A model generated the notes under the pieces. That model ran no database searches, was not told the origin of the DNA, and worked only from the letters and a program-made list of their open reading frames with translations. A stretch of 49,933 bases of DNA from CAYHIW01 sp964356745 (GTDB lineage: Bacteria > Patescibacteriota > Microgenomatia > UBA1406 > GWC2-37-13): NCBI GenBank assembly GCA_964356745.1, contig CAYHIW010000002.1, forward strand, positions 1 through 49,933, given 5' to 3'. Each line of letters begins with the position of its first letter. Position 1 is the first letter of the stretch. This document shows positions 34,199 to 41,950 of the stretch, one piece after another. The position numbers were made by a program, and so were the translations under genes.

Positions 34199-35464
34199 CT
34201 AGAATGCAACTAGTAGGCCGAGACCAAGTACGATAAGAGAGATGCTAGAAATTGCAAAAATTGATACATTATTTCCGCTTATCGGAAGTGTTGGGGTGGG
34301 TGTGAGGGGGGTGATTGTTACTGTAGCAACTTCAGCTATGGGAGATGGCGCTAGGGTGGCTGATGGTGTAGCTTCGCCCAGAACCTGATCTCCTGTTTTT
34401 AAAATACTAAATTTCCTTGTTTCATTCGTTACGCCTCCCTGTTTGTCTTTTGCGTTGATCGATAAGGTGTAGGTTTCAGGTGGAAGGGCTTGAGTAAGCG
34501 TCCATTTCCACGTTTTATCTGCCCCAACCGTAATGGTTTTAGTAAGAAAGGTTGATTTACCCCTCAATTGAGCCGTAATGACCGATCCCACAGAAGATAG
34601 TCCCTTTATAAGAGGTTCTGAGGATGGAATTTTTGCGTTTGACTCAGGAAAAGAAATAAGGTTGCTTTTTTTGGGTGATGCTGAAGTTTGAGCCGCTAAA
34701 ACTTCGGTTTTTTGGGTGAAGTCATAGTTTTTGCCAATGGTAATTGTTTCGGCGATAGGACTAACCTTATCAATAGGTACTTTAATATTGCTTTGTTCTG
34801 CGGCTTCAGAATAGACGTCGATTTGTACGGGATCATTTGCGGTAGGTACGGTTAAGAGACCCGTTTGAACGTCGATAATTCCATTAAGAGGAACAAGCCA
34901 TTCTCCGGTAATTTTGGAGATTGATGAGAGAGGATGAGCTCCTTTGACAGTAAGAATTACAATAGCATTTGCCAAAGCTCTACTATTCTTACTGACAACC
35001 TTACCATAAGCCGGCTTTAAAGAATTCACTGTCTGACTTTTGCGAGTCGTGTTAAAATGGTAAGGCTCTTTTTGTTTCGTTACATAGACTTCTTTTCCAT
35101 TTGAAGGCTTAAAATAATAAGGAGTATTTTCTACAAGATCTTTAAGAACTACGTAGTGATTTGCACGAACAGCACTTGCTTTAGTTTCCTCTCGTACATC
35201 AAAAGCAGATTTATCAAGACTATCTTTGTCAGTACCATACAAAATAAATCCCGGCTCGTTTTGATTTGATTGCCAAAAAATAGCCACCTGCTCGGCAGAT
35301 ACATTAGAGATAACGATTTTTTTCACTGGTTGTTTGGCTGCTTGGATTGGAGTCGACATTGATAAATATCGACTCATTAACACCGTTAATATTCCCACAA
35401 TCAGTAGCGAAAGAAACGTAGGAATCTTGAATGATCGTTTCAGGTAATAATCAGAGTAGAACAT
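34199..35464 (-). CDS. Surface protein with LPISG sorting-type C-terminus
   Basis: A 421-residue exported protein. An N-terminal membrane or signal segment (about 17-38) is followed by a fibronectin-III-like domain (about 48-140), a Cna-B-like beta region (about 150-240) and a bacterial Ig-like domain (about 265-350, SEPLIKGLSSVGSVITAQL to TYTLSINAKDKQGG). A Pro/Thr linker leads to LPISG at residues 393-397 and a hydrophobic stretch to the end. This is the layout of a sortase substrate, though there is no basic tail after the membrane segment. The sortase at 5721-6431 is a candidate partner. ATG 35464 is preferred over a TTG at 35488 because it lies 4 bp after the previous stop. Confidence 0.75.
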   Translation of the reverse strand: MFYSDYYLKRSFKIPTFLSLLIVGILTVLMSRYLSMSTPIQAAKQPVKKIVISNVSAEQVAIFWQSNQNEPGFILYGTDKDSLDKSAFDVREETKASAVRANHYVVLKDLVENTPYYFKPSNGKEVYVTKQKEPYHFNTTRKSQTVNSLKPAYGKVVSKNSRALANAIVILTVKGAHPLSSISKITGEWLVPLNGIIDVQTGLLTVPTANDPVQIDVYSEAAEQSNIKVPIDKVSPIAETITIGKNYDFTQKTEVLAAQTSASPKKSNLISFPESNAKIPSSEPLIKGLSSVGSVITAQLRGKSTFLTKTITVGADKTWKWTLTQALPPETYTLSINAKDKQGGVTNETRKFSILKTGDQVLGEATPSATLAPSPIAEVATVTITPLTPTPTLPISGNNVSIFAISSISLIVLGLGLLVAF

Positions 35465-35468
35465 GAGG

Positions 35469-35654
35469 CTATTCTTGTTTACGCTCAAGAATTTCTAATA
35501 TGTCTGTGTCGATTTGGTAATTCTTAATTTCCGGCACCTTAATCGTTGTTTTTATCTTTTCTTCTGCTGATTTGTGATAGATGTCTGAAACCATCCAGAT
35601 AATGATGGATATAAAAACACAGACCGTTATAAGAAGAAACTCTTTTTTGTTCAT
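35469..35654 (-). CDS. Small single-pass membrane protein downstream of pilO
   Basis: A 61-residue protein with one membrane segment (about 5-24) and a charged tail. Its ATG overlaps the pilO stop by 4 bp and it is followed closely by the LPISG protein gene. Position and topology make a small pilus-platform accessory, in the place where PilP often sits, an attractive guess, but there is no sequence match to PilP. Confidence 0.65.
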   Translation of the reverse strand: MNKKEFLLITVCVFISIIIWMVSDIYHKSAEEKIKTTIKVPEIKNYQIDTDILEILERKQE

Positions 35655-36238
35655 AGATAGTATCCTTCAAGTTGTAAGCTCATCTTGAGCGTGCTGCTGG
35701 TGCTTGCTTCTTGTTGATCTCTAGAGATGGTAATTTTCTTAATTTTTTTAAGTCTTCTTTGATCGCTGAGATCTTTTACAAACTCGAGCATGTTTGGAAA
35801 GGATGAGGAAACTTCCATATCGATATCGAGGGATTTAAATGTCTGATTATCTTGCTCTTTTAAGTCAATCTCGTTGATGTTTATTTTTTTTACATCAATT
35901 CCATTTTTTCCACCACTACTTTCAATATCCTTTACCAATTTGTTTATATTAGGTTTTACCGGTAGAGCTTCATTGGTAAGATAGAGTTTGTCGCGTACTG
36001 ATTCTACTTTTGACTGAACTTCAATGATGTTTGCAACAATATTTTCGTATTTATTGTTAATTATAGTAAGTTCTTTTTCTTTTTCTTTTAATTCGAATGC
36101 GGTGGTAAGTGAGGGTTTAATAGCAAAAAATACAAAAAAGGAAAATGCAATAAAAAAACCAGAAAGAAATATATAATCCTTTGTTTTTTTAGTACCCAGC
36201 TGAGACGTTACCGATTTAATAAATTCAGATTTGTCCAT
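35651..36238 (-). CDS. pilO: PilO-like type IV pilus assembly protein
   Basis: A 195-residue inner-membrane protein with one membrane segment (about 23-43), a coiled coil (about 50-90) and a C-terminal ferredoxin-like fold with FKSLDIDMEVSSSFPNMLEFVKDL. This is the PilO layout. PilN and PilO form the platform that links the pilus motor to the outer parts. It shares TAATG-type overlap with pilN and ATGA overlap with the small membrane gene. The rest of the pilus genes, such as pilB, pilC, pilM and pilins, are outside the window. Confidence 0.8.
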   Translation of the reverse strand: MDKSEFIKSVTSQLGTKKTKDYIFLSGFFIAFSFFVFFAIKPSLTTAFELKEKEKELTIINNKYENIVANIIEVQSKVESVRDKLYLTNEALPVKPNINKLVKDIESSGGKNGIDVKKININEIDLKEQDNQTFKSLDIDMEVSSSFPNMLEFVKDLSDQRRLKKIKKITISRDQQEASTSSTLKMSLQLEGYYL

Positions 36239-36762
36239 TATTTTTTAAATTCAGATAATTGAAATTCAAAACTATATCCAAGATCACCCTTTTTGATATT
36301 ATTGAGTGCGATTTGATTAAATCGTTTATCTTTATTCAATTTAATATAAAACTGTTGAAGTTGTTTTGGGTTTTGAGTATACCCATCCAATTTAAAAGAG
36401 GCGTTTTCAATACTTAAATTCTGCAAGCTGAGATCTTCTGGGAAAACAGATAGTAAATAAGCGAGTGATTGAGATAACTTTTCTTGGTCTGAATTGACGC
36501 CTTTTACTGCCTGCATTTGCAGATCTATTTTATTTGCCTCTTCCAATAGGGGAGTAACAACTTCAATGATGTTTTGTTTTTGATCAATCGAATCTTTGAG
36601 ATCGATTATATTCTGGTCGATTTTAAAGCGATAAAAAAGAACTCCTATTACTACAAACTGTGTAATAACAAGAACATAACGTAAATAATTAAGAAAAAAA
36701 TAAAGAATTTTATCAACGAATGAAAAATCCTTTCTTCTAATGAGGTTTATGTTATATTTCAT
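36238..36762 (-). CDS. pilN: PilN-like type IV pilus assembly protein
   Basis: A 174-residue protein with the short cytoplasmic INLIRR motif near its N-terminus, comparable to the INLLP element that PilN uses to bind PilM. It then has a membrane segment (about 28-46), a coiled coil and a ferredoxin-like C-terminal domain (LQNLSIENASFKLDGYTQNP). It starts inside the rpsT stop codon (ATGA), an unusual coupling of a pilus gene to a ribosomal gene. Confidence 0.8.
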   Translation of the reverse strand: MKYNINLIRRKDFSFVDKILYFFLNYLRYVLVITQFVVIGVLFYRFKIDQNIIDLKDSIDQKQNIIEVVTPLLEEANKIDLQMQAVKGVNSDQEKLSQSLAYLLSVFPEDLSLQNLSIENASFKLDGYTQNPKQLQQFYIKLNKDKRFNQIALNNIKKGDLGYSFEFQLSEFKK

Positions 36763-37031
36763 TTTTTCGATTTAGATCTAACAGGTTTTTTGACCGTTAG
36801 CCGCTTCGCAAGTCTTGCTTTAAGTCGCTTAGCCTTGTTCTTATGAATTACCTTTTTTTTCGCTGCTTTATCGATTTGTGAATAAAGAGTGCTTATTAAA
36901 TTAACAGCACTTCCTTTTTTCTGTCCGATTTTAGTCAGAGTTTTTTTGAACGCACGTTCATAACCTGTGTTACGAGCTGTTCGCTTTTTGTCCTGTTTGA
37001 GCTTTTTTTTAGCTGATTTTATTATTGGCAT
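36759..37031 (-). CDS. rpsT: Small ribosomal subunit protein bS20
   Basis: A 90-residue, strongly basic helical protein matching bS20: MPIIKSAKKKLKQDKKRTAR, then KKTLTKIGQKKGSAVNLI and a second basic helix with HKNKAKRLKARLAKRL. It binds 16S rRNA early in 30S assembly. It has a complete Shine-Dalgarno sequence, rare in this window, and opens the rpsT-pilN-pilO chain. In many bacteria bS20 represses its own translation; whether that would also affect pilN here is an open question. Confidence 0.95.
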   Translation of the reverse strand: MPIIKSAKKKLKQDKKRTARNTGYERAFKKTLTKIGQKKGSAVNLISTLYSQIDKAAKKKVIHKNKAKRLKARLAKRLTVKKPVRSKSKK

Positions 37032-37037
37032 ATTAAC

Positions 37038-37044
37038 ACCTCCT
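37038..37044 (-). promoter_or_regulatory. Consensus Shine-Dalgarno of rpsT
   Basis: AGGAGGT on the minus strand, 6 nt before the ATG. It shows that the organism keeps a normal anti-Shine-Dalgarno, in contrast with the SD-less starts of most other first genes. Confidence 0.85.
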
Positions 37045-37059
37045 ATCTACGTTGAATTT

Positions 37060-37106
37060 CAAATTTCAAAATCCAAATAACAATTAACCATTAACCATTA
37101 ACAATC
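37060..37106. repeat. Intergenic word repeats upstream of rpsT
   Basis: The 18-mer AAATTTCAAAATCCAAAT (37061-37078) is followed by three near-copies of TTAACCA (37084-37103). The 18-mer occurs again, inverted, inside the glycosyltransferase gene at 43563-43580. Confidence 0.65.
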
Positions 37107-37596
37107 ATAGAGCATACTCTTTCTCAAATGCTTTCTTGCCGTAACTTCCGCTAAATAATATTGATAGTTTAACTTTACCAACAACTTTATGATATCTACA
37201 TACTCCTGATGAGCATGTTCCAAGTGTGATTCCATCTTTCTCGCAGTTTCTCGAACCGTTTTTGAATTCACAGCTTGCAATAGCTCCGTCAGGAATAAGA
37301 GAGCTGTCACCTTCATCTGTCGTCTGACGTTCGCGATTGTACGTCAATTCTAAATCTGCTGTTTGGGTTCCGCCTGGAGCATTTTGGATCAAGATACTGA
37401 TCTCACCTCTTTTAGTTGACTCCTCAACCGTTGCTACAACAGAGCTGTCGACAGTAGGTATAATCTATTCGTTTTGAAACATGTCGCTCGAACTTTTCTT
37501 TGAAGACTGATTGAAAATATTCATCACTAATACAATTACAGCAATCAAGCCAAGAACACCCCCGCCAATAATATAAAGTCTTTTTTTATCTCCCAT
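37105..37596 (-). pseudogene. Membrane-anchored Cys-containing protein gene with in-frame TAG
   Basis: Reading leftward from the ATG at 37596, 43 codons encode a basic start, a membrane segment (IIGGGVLGLIAVIVLVM) and a Ser/Lys-rich stretch, then codon 44 is TAG (37465-37467). The same frame stays open for 119 more codons to TAA, giving a beta-rich domain with four Cys (SCEFKNGSRNCEKDG, TCSSGVCRYH). The downstream part has no ATG of its own; a TTG at 37392 is the first plausible start. The simplest reading is one gene of about 163 codons broken by a nonsense change, a sequencing error, or a read-through site. Alternatively it is a 43-residue membrane peptide plus a remnant. It starts 5 bp after glyS and is probably co-transcribed with it. 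No family recognised. Confidence 0.6.
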
Positions 37597-37601
37597 ATGA
37601 T

Positions 37602-38885
37602 TTAAAAAAATTGTAACAAATACGGTTGCAATGAACTAATCGATACTCGATCTTGCTTTGACGTATCGCGATTGCGCACAGTTACCGTATCGTCTTCAAG
37701 AGACGTATAATCTATTGTAATACAAAACGGGGTGCCAATCTCGTCTTGTGAAGCGTAACGCTTTCCGATGTTGCCACGATCATCCCACGCGACCATATAA
37801 TCTTGTTTCAAAAGATCATAAACTGTTCGTGCTTTTGCCACCAAGTCTGGTTTGTTTGACACAAGTGGGAAAACAGCCGCTTTGTATGGTGCCAGTTTAG
37901 GATGAAGCTTGAGAAACACCCGTCCTTCATCTTCCGTATATGCGTCAATGAGAAGAAATAATGTTGTTCTGTCGACTCCCATCGAAGATTCGATGTCCCA
38001 GGGAATGAATTCTTCATTAGACTCTGGGTTGTGATAGGTGAGGTTTTTTTTTGAAAATGTTTGGTGACGGGAAAGATCCCAGTCACCGCGATGGTGAACG
38101 CCTAGAAACTCAGCCCATCCCCACGGTGCTTTGTACTCCAAATCGGTAGCTGCTTTGGCATAATGGGCTCGTTTGTCTGGGTGATGATCCGCAAATCGAA
38201 GATTGCTTGTTCGTATACCAAGGTTTGTGTACCATTTAAGCCAATATTCTTTCCAGTACTCAAACCATTTGTTTCCTTCTGACTCCTCGGGCTTAATAAA
38301 ATACTGGACCTCCATTTGTTCAAACTCAACAGATCTAAAAATGAAGTTTCCGGGAGTGATTTCGTTTCGAAATGCCTTGCCGATTTGAGCTATTCCAAAA
38401 GGAATTTTAACGCGTGTTGAATCGAGCACGTTCTTAAAATTAAAATGAACTCCCTGCGTTATTTCACCTCGCAAAAATACCTCAGATTGTTTACCTTCGA
38501 TTATTCCGAGAAAAGCTTTAACGAGAAGATTAAAGTTTTGGGGACTCGTCCATTCAACTTGCTTGTCTGCGTGCTCTTTTTCGTGTTCTTTAATTTCAGA
38601 CTCAACGTCTGCGCGGAATCGCTTATGACATGTTTTACACTCAATGAGAGGGTCGCTAAAAGACTCAATATGACCTGATGCTTCCCAAACTTTTGGATTG
38701 GAGAGGATCGCACTATCAAGTCCAACAATATCTTCTCTCAACTGAACTAGGTCTTTCCACCAAACATCTTTGATGTTTTTCTTAAGNNNNNNNNNNAAGT
38801 CCCATACACCTGCAACACCGCCGTAGATTTCTGAGTTAGGATAGATGAAGCCTCGTCGTTTACAAAGTGATACAATCTTCTGCAT
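37602..38885 (-). CDS. glyS: Glycyl-tRNA synthetase, alpha2 (eukaryote/archaeal-like) type
   Basis: A single-chain class II synthetase of about 430 residues that charges tRNA-Gly. Seen are KRRGFIYPNSEIYGG and GVWD at the start, a zinc-type CKTCHKRF, motif 2 in QIGKAFRNEITPGNFIFRSVEFEQME, motif 3 in IESSMGVDRTTLFLLIDAY, and an anticodon-binding domain from LAPYKAAVFPLVSNK. Ten N at 38787-38796 interrupt the conserved segment after GVWD. The family pattern there (Tyr-Gly-Pro-Leu-Gly-Val-x) needs about seven residues where only four fit, so the true gap is likely about 9 bases longer. Start supported by a -10 box 5 nt upstream. Confidence 0.94.
   Translation of the reverse strand: MQKIVSLCKRRGFIYPNSEIYGGVAGVWDXXXXLKKNIKDVWWKDLVQLREDIVGLDSAILSNPKVWEASGHIESFSDPLIECKTCHKRFRADVESEIKEHEKEHADKQVEWTSPQNFNLLVKAFLGIIEGKQSEVFLRGEITQGVHFNFKNVLDSTRVKIPFGIAQIGKAFRNEITPGNFIFRSVEFEQMEVQYFIKPEESEGNKWFEYWKEYWLKWYTNLGIRTSNLRFADHHPDKRAHYAKAATDLEYKAPWGWAEFLGVHHRGDWDLSRHQTFSKKNLTYHNPESNEEFIPWDIESSMGVDRTTLFLLIDAYTEDEGRVFLKLHPKLAPYKAAVFPLVSNKPDLVAKARTVYDLLKQDYMVAWDDRGNIGKRYASQDEIGTPFCITIDYTSLEDDTVTVRNRDTSKQDRVSISSLQPYLLQFF
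38787..38796. other. Assembly gap (10 N)
   Basis: Ten undetermined bases inside glyS. The size is probably arbitrary; see the glyS entry. Confidence 0.98.
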
Positions 38886-38890
38886 ACGAA

Positions 38891-38896
38891 ATTATA
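38891..38896 (-). promoter_or_regulatory. -10 box of glyS overlapping the recO stop
   Basis: TATAAT on the minus strand overlaps the recO stop codon and ends 5 nt before the glyS ATG. Confidence 0.5.
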
Positions 38897-39419
38897 TAAT
38901 ACGAAGAGGGATTTTTTCATTGGTTAGCTCTTCTATGATTCGATAGAGTTCTGTAATTGATTTTTGGTTCTGCGAATATCCCAATACTTGCATGAGGTTG
39001 TTAAGAAACAAAGACCATTGGCCGGTAAGATCGTCGGTGCTTTTAGCAATCTCTGTGATGAATTTTTTTGTTTTGCGATAAATTTCAAGTTCTTGTTGTG
39101 AGTCGGGGAGTAGGCGATCAAGAACATAGACCAACAAGTACATGAGATTTGCTTTTGCCTCGTCGTTCTTAATTGTTGAAAAAGCACTGATAAGCGACGT
39201 TTCATTAAGATACCAATAGTCATGATGCTTGCGAAGCACTACGGTAATGAGATTTAGTGTCTGAGTGTGTGAGAGCCTGCGACTGGTAATAGACTTAATA
39301 CCTTTAGCGAGTACGCTAATTTTTCCAACATCATGAGTGAACAGTGTTACGATATTATCTTTTGAAGGAAGTTTTCGTTGTCGAATGACAAATGCCTCTG
39401 TTGTGATTGACTTTGGCAC
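38892..39419 (-). CDS. recO: RecO-like DNA repair protein (short)
   Basis: A 175-residue protein with an N-terminal OB fold typical of RecO: TEAFVIRQRKLPSKDNIVTLFT followed by VGKISVLAKGIKSITSRRLSHTQ. The C-terminal helical domain is short (to about 175 instead of about 240) and lacks the usual Cys zinc cluster. RecO loads RecA on SSB-coated DNA with RecR. It begins 5 bp after the DUF4012 gene and is followed after 6 bp by glyS. The truncated C-terminus is presumably natural, since the frame is intact. Confidence 0.82.
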   Translation of the reverse strand: MPKSITTEAFVIRQRKLPSKDNIVTLFTHDVGKISVLAKGIKSITSRRLSHTQTLNLITVVLRKHHDYWYLNETSLISAFSTIKNDEAKANLMYLLVYVLDRLLPDSQQELEIYRKTKKFITEIAKSTDDLTGQWSLFLNNLMQVLGYSQNQKSITELYRIIEELTNEKIPLRII

Positions 39420-39424
39420 GCCTA

Positions 39425-41284
39425 TTAAAGCGACTGTTTGAATGTTTTATCTTTGTCAAAATCGTCATCGTAAAGTTTTCTTCCTCCAACAGTTATTTTC
39501 AGTTGTTGGAGTTCTTTTTGCACGCTTCCTTGTTTTTGAACCATCAACGTATAGTCTTTTGCTTTGATGTCAGACGGCAAGGTATAGACGACTTTTACTT
39601 CGGATCTTCCTTCTGGAGATACTGTCAAAAATCCCTCAAACACGGTTTTGTCTAAGTCGTTGTACTGTTGTACTTTGGTTCTTGAGCCGTCAAAACTGAT
39701 AAGTTTTGAACCTTTTGGCACATAGACACGCAACCAGTTTCTAAGCACTGCGTTAAGACATAAGCCTCCACGCTCCAAGTTACAGTCAGAGTGTGAGTAC
39801 GGATTTTTATACTCAAGAGTGATCTCACGTTTTATTGTGCCGTCACTATTTACCGTCGATTTTGAATCTATTTCTTCGGTAATAAAGAGATTTGATTTGG
39901 CACCAGCAAAGTTTACGTTGTTGACGTGAAGATAGTCTCCGTTGAATGGACGAATCCGGCCTGCAAAGTTGATTCTTTCTGCCGCTTCTTGCAAATCAGA
40001 CTCCTTGAAGTAGAGAAGGATGTGTTTCTGCTCAAGGTTTGAGTACATAGTTTCTGATAAAGTACCCCAGTATTTTGATGGAGAAAATCCGATTGCTTTG
40101 TAGAACAAAGCATACATAAGATCTCCCAAAATACCTTTTCTGTTTGTCTTAATGTAATTAACCGGTCGGTCGACAAGGTCAAACAGCTGATAAATTACTT
40201 GAGGACAGTCACATCGTGCATCTTCTTTGGCGGAGAAGGTAATTCCGTCTACTTCTGTGTCGCCAAATATCGTAAGCATGTCAACCAAGACTTTGGCGTC
40301 CAGGCTGATAATACCGTCATAATCTTCTTTAAGAGAGCTTCGGTTGTAGAGACTGTTAAAGAGTTTGATAGACTCAACAAAATCTGGCGAAAGATTACTG
40401 TCGCGGATATAAAATTGAGAAACTCCCTTGTGATAGGTAAGAATCTCATCAGGTGCTCTGGGGTGACTTGCAATTGATTGATCGAGTGAGTAAATATCCT
40501 CAGAATGTTCAATTTTAATCTTTCCGTCTTTTATATGAAAAAATGCATAAGAGGTAAGAAATCCTCCAGTAGCTCGCCTTTCATACTGATTTTGAAAGAT
40601 GATAAGGTAGGTTTTTTCGCCACCTTTACCCAGGATTTCAGGAAGTTTCTTAAGAAGCGGCTTTGCATCTACAAAGAGAGAAGAAACGCCCTTAACCTGT
40701 TCTTTAATATTGATTATTCTGCCGCGAACTACGGTCTTCCCAAGTGTTTTAGGATAGAAGTTGGGGTTGATTTTGTCAACGTGTTCTTCAGCTTTACGAA
40801 TATTTTCAGAAATGCCATCGATTCGACCAAGTACTTTGTCGAGTGTAAGGACAGCGGTCTGAAGTCGATCGTCTGCTGTTTTTTCTGAGAAAGAGGATGT
40901 TCCTTTTTTGAATCCAATAAGATCTGCGTATGGGGCGATTGACTCGATAGATTCTTTGCCTGCTTCAACAAAGTAATGGCCGGCTTTTACTCCGTTTTTA
41001 AAGTCACTTACATAAGGAATAAAAGAGGCCCAGTAAAGCGGTTTGACGTCATTTTCAAACTTAGTGTATTTTGTAGAAAATGTTTTCATTTCTTTTTGAA
41101 CCAGATCCATGTCGTTTTTGGCAAACGATGCTTTAAGAGCTTTGGCTGATACGCTTAAGTTTTTTACTCCAGAGTAGGCTTTAAACGCAGGTTTTATGGT
41201 AAAAAAGTACACAAAAATAATGAGTGCGACAATAATACCTAGTCTCACTTTTTTATTCTTGAGTTTTCTGTTACGTCGTCTCAT
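39425..41284 (-). CDS. DUF4012 membrane protein
   Basis: About 619 residues. A very basic N-terminus (MRRRNRKLKNKKVR) and one membrane segment (about 15-35) are followed by a large extracytoplasmic region. The DUF4012 core is clear: YLIIFQNQYERRATGGFLTSYAFF, SLDQSIASHPRAPDEI and DYDGIISLDAKVLVDMLTIFG. The C-terminal part is beta-rich. DUF4012 proteins are common in CPR and Actinobacteria next to exopolysaccharide genes; function unknown. I chose ATG 41284, 8 bp after the sugar-transferase stop, over 41359, which would overlap that gene by 67 bp. Its place directly after manC and the sugar transferase suggests a role in surface glycan assembly. Confidence 0.88.
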   Translation of the reverse strand: MRRRNRKLKNKKVRLGIIVALIIFVYFFTIKPAFKAYSGVKNLSVSAKALKASFAKNDMDLVQKEMKTFSTKYTKFENDVKPLYWASFIPYVSDFKNGVKAGHYFVEAGKESIESIAPYADLIGFKKGTSSFSEKTADDRLQTAVLTLDKVLGRIDGISENIRKAEEHVDKINPNFYPKTLGKTVVRGRIINIKEQVKGVSSLFVDAKPLLKKLPEILGKGGEKTYLIIFQNQYERRATGGFLTSYAFFHIKDGKIKIEHSEDIYSLDQSIASHPRAPDEILTYHKGVSQFYIRDSNLSPDFVESIKLFNSLYNRSSLKEDYDGIISLDAKVLVDMLTIFGDTEVDGITFSAKEDARCDCPQVIYQLFDLVDRPVNYIKTNRKGILGDLMYALFYKAIGFSPSKYWGTLSETMYSNLEQKHILLYFKESDLQEAAERINFAGRIRPFNGDYLHVNNVNFAGAKSNLFITEEIDSKSTVNSDGTIKREITLEYKNPYSHSDCNLERGGLCLNAVLRNWLRVYVPKGSKLISFDGSRTKVQQYNDLDKTVFEGFLTVSPEGRSEVKVVYTLPSDIKAKDYTLMVQKQGSVQKELQQLKITVGGRKLYDDDFDKDKTFKQSL

Positions 41285-41292
41285 TGGGTCTT

Positions 41293-41940
41293 CTACACTG
41301 CTCCCTGGCCGGTTAACATCACCCAGGGCGTTTTGAATATTATCTTGAGATCCTTCCATAACGATATTGAATCTACGTATGAGGCGTCAAGAGCGATTCG
41401 TTTATCAAAATTGATTTCCGATCTGCCTGAAACCTGCCATAAACCAGTCAATCCTGGTCTAACTGATAATACTTTTTTAACCAATCCTCTTGTGTGAGGA
41501 TATTTTTTCTGTTGTTCCTCCAGTTCGTCTTTGTAATAAGCTCTTGGTCCGACCAAGCTCATCTCTCCTCTTAGCACATTGATAATTTGTGGTATCTCGT
41601 CAATTGAGTGTTTTCGTATAAATCTGCCGGTTGGTGTTATTCTCGGATCATTTTTGAGCTTATAACTACTTTTTTTATACTCTTCGTATAACGAAATAAA
41701 ACGTGGGTCGGTTCTCAAGAGTTTGTGCGCGTCCGTTATCATCGAACGGAACTTATACATTTTAAACCCTTTCGAGTTTTGACCAACACGTTCGGGTACA
41801 TCTGCAAATAGAGGTCCCTTTGCATCTAATTTTATCGCGATTGCTGCAATTACGCAAATGGGGAAAAACGGGACGAGAAGTATGAGAGAAAGAACAATAT
41901 CGATTAGTCGTTTAATATAGTGTTCGTAAATACTTTTCAT
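41293..41940 (-). CDS. Undecaprenyl-phosphate sugar phosphotransferase (PF02397 type)
   Basis: A 215-residue bacterial sugar transferase that puts the first sugar phosphate on undecaprenyl phosphate. It has an N-terminal membrane helix (about 10-35), FKMYKFRSMITDAHK, TPTGRFIRKHSIDEIPQIINVLRGEMSLVGPRAY and RPGLTGLWQVSGRSEINFDKR, all hallmarks of the catalytic domain shared by WcaJ and PglC-like enzymes. The longer N-terminal domain of WcaJ is missing, so it is the short monotopic form. It starts 10 bp after manC. Confidence 0.93.
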   Translation of the reverse strand: MKSIYEHYIKRLIDIVLSLILLVPFFPICVIAAIAIKLDAKGPLFADVPERVGQNSKGFKMYKFRSMITDAHKLLRTDPRFISLYEEYKKSSYKLKNDPRITPTGRFIRKHSIDEIPQIINVLRGEMSLVGPRAYYKDELEEQQKKYPHTRGLVKKVLSVRPGLTGLWQVSGRSEINFDKRIALDASYVDSISLWKDLKIIFKTPWVMLTGQGAV

Positions 41941-41950
41941 ACAAGGTTCA

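Noticed and set aside
37105..37596. Alternative genetic code (TAG sense codon)
   Set aside because: TAG ends other intact genes such as the 5' nuclease, and TGA ends many, so the standard bacterial code fits.
41285..41359. Longer DUF4012 start overlapping the sugar transferase by 67 bp
   Set aside because: The overlapping codons are dictated by the conserved end of the sugar transferase, and ATG 41284 sits right after its stop with a typical basic N-terminus.
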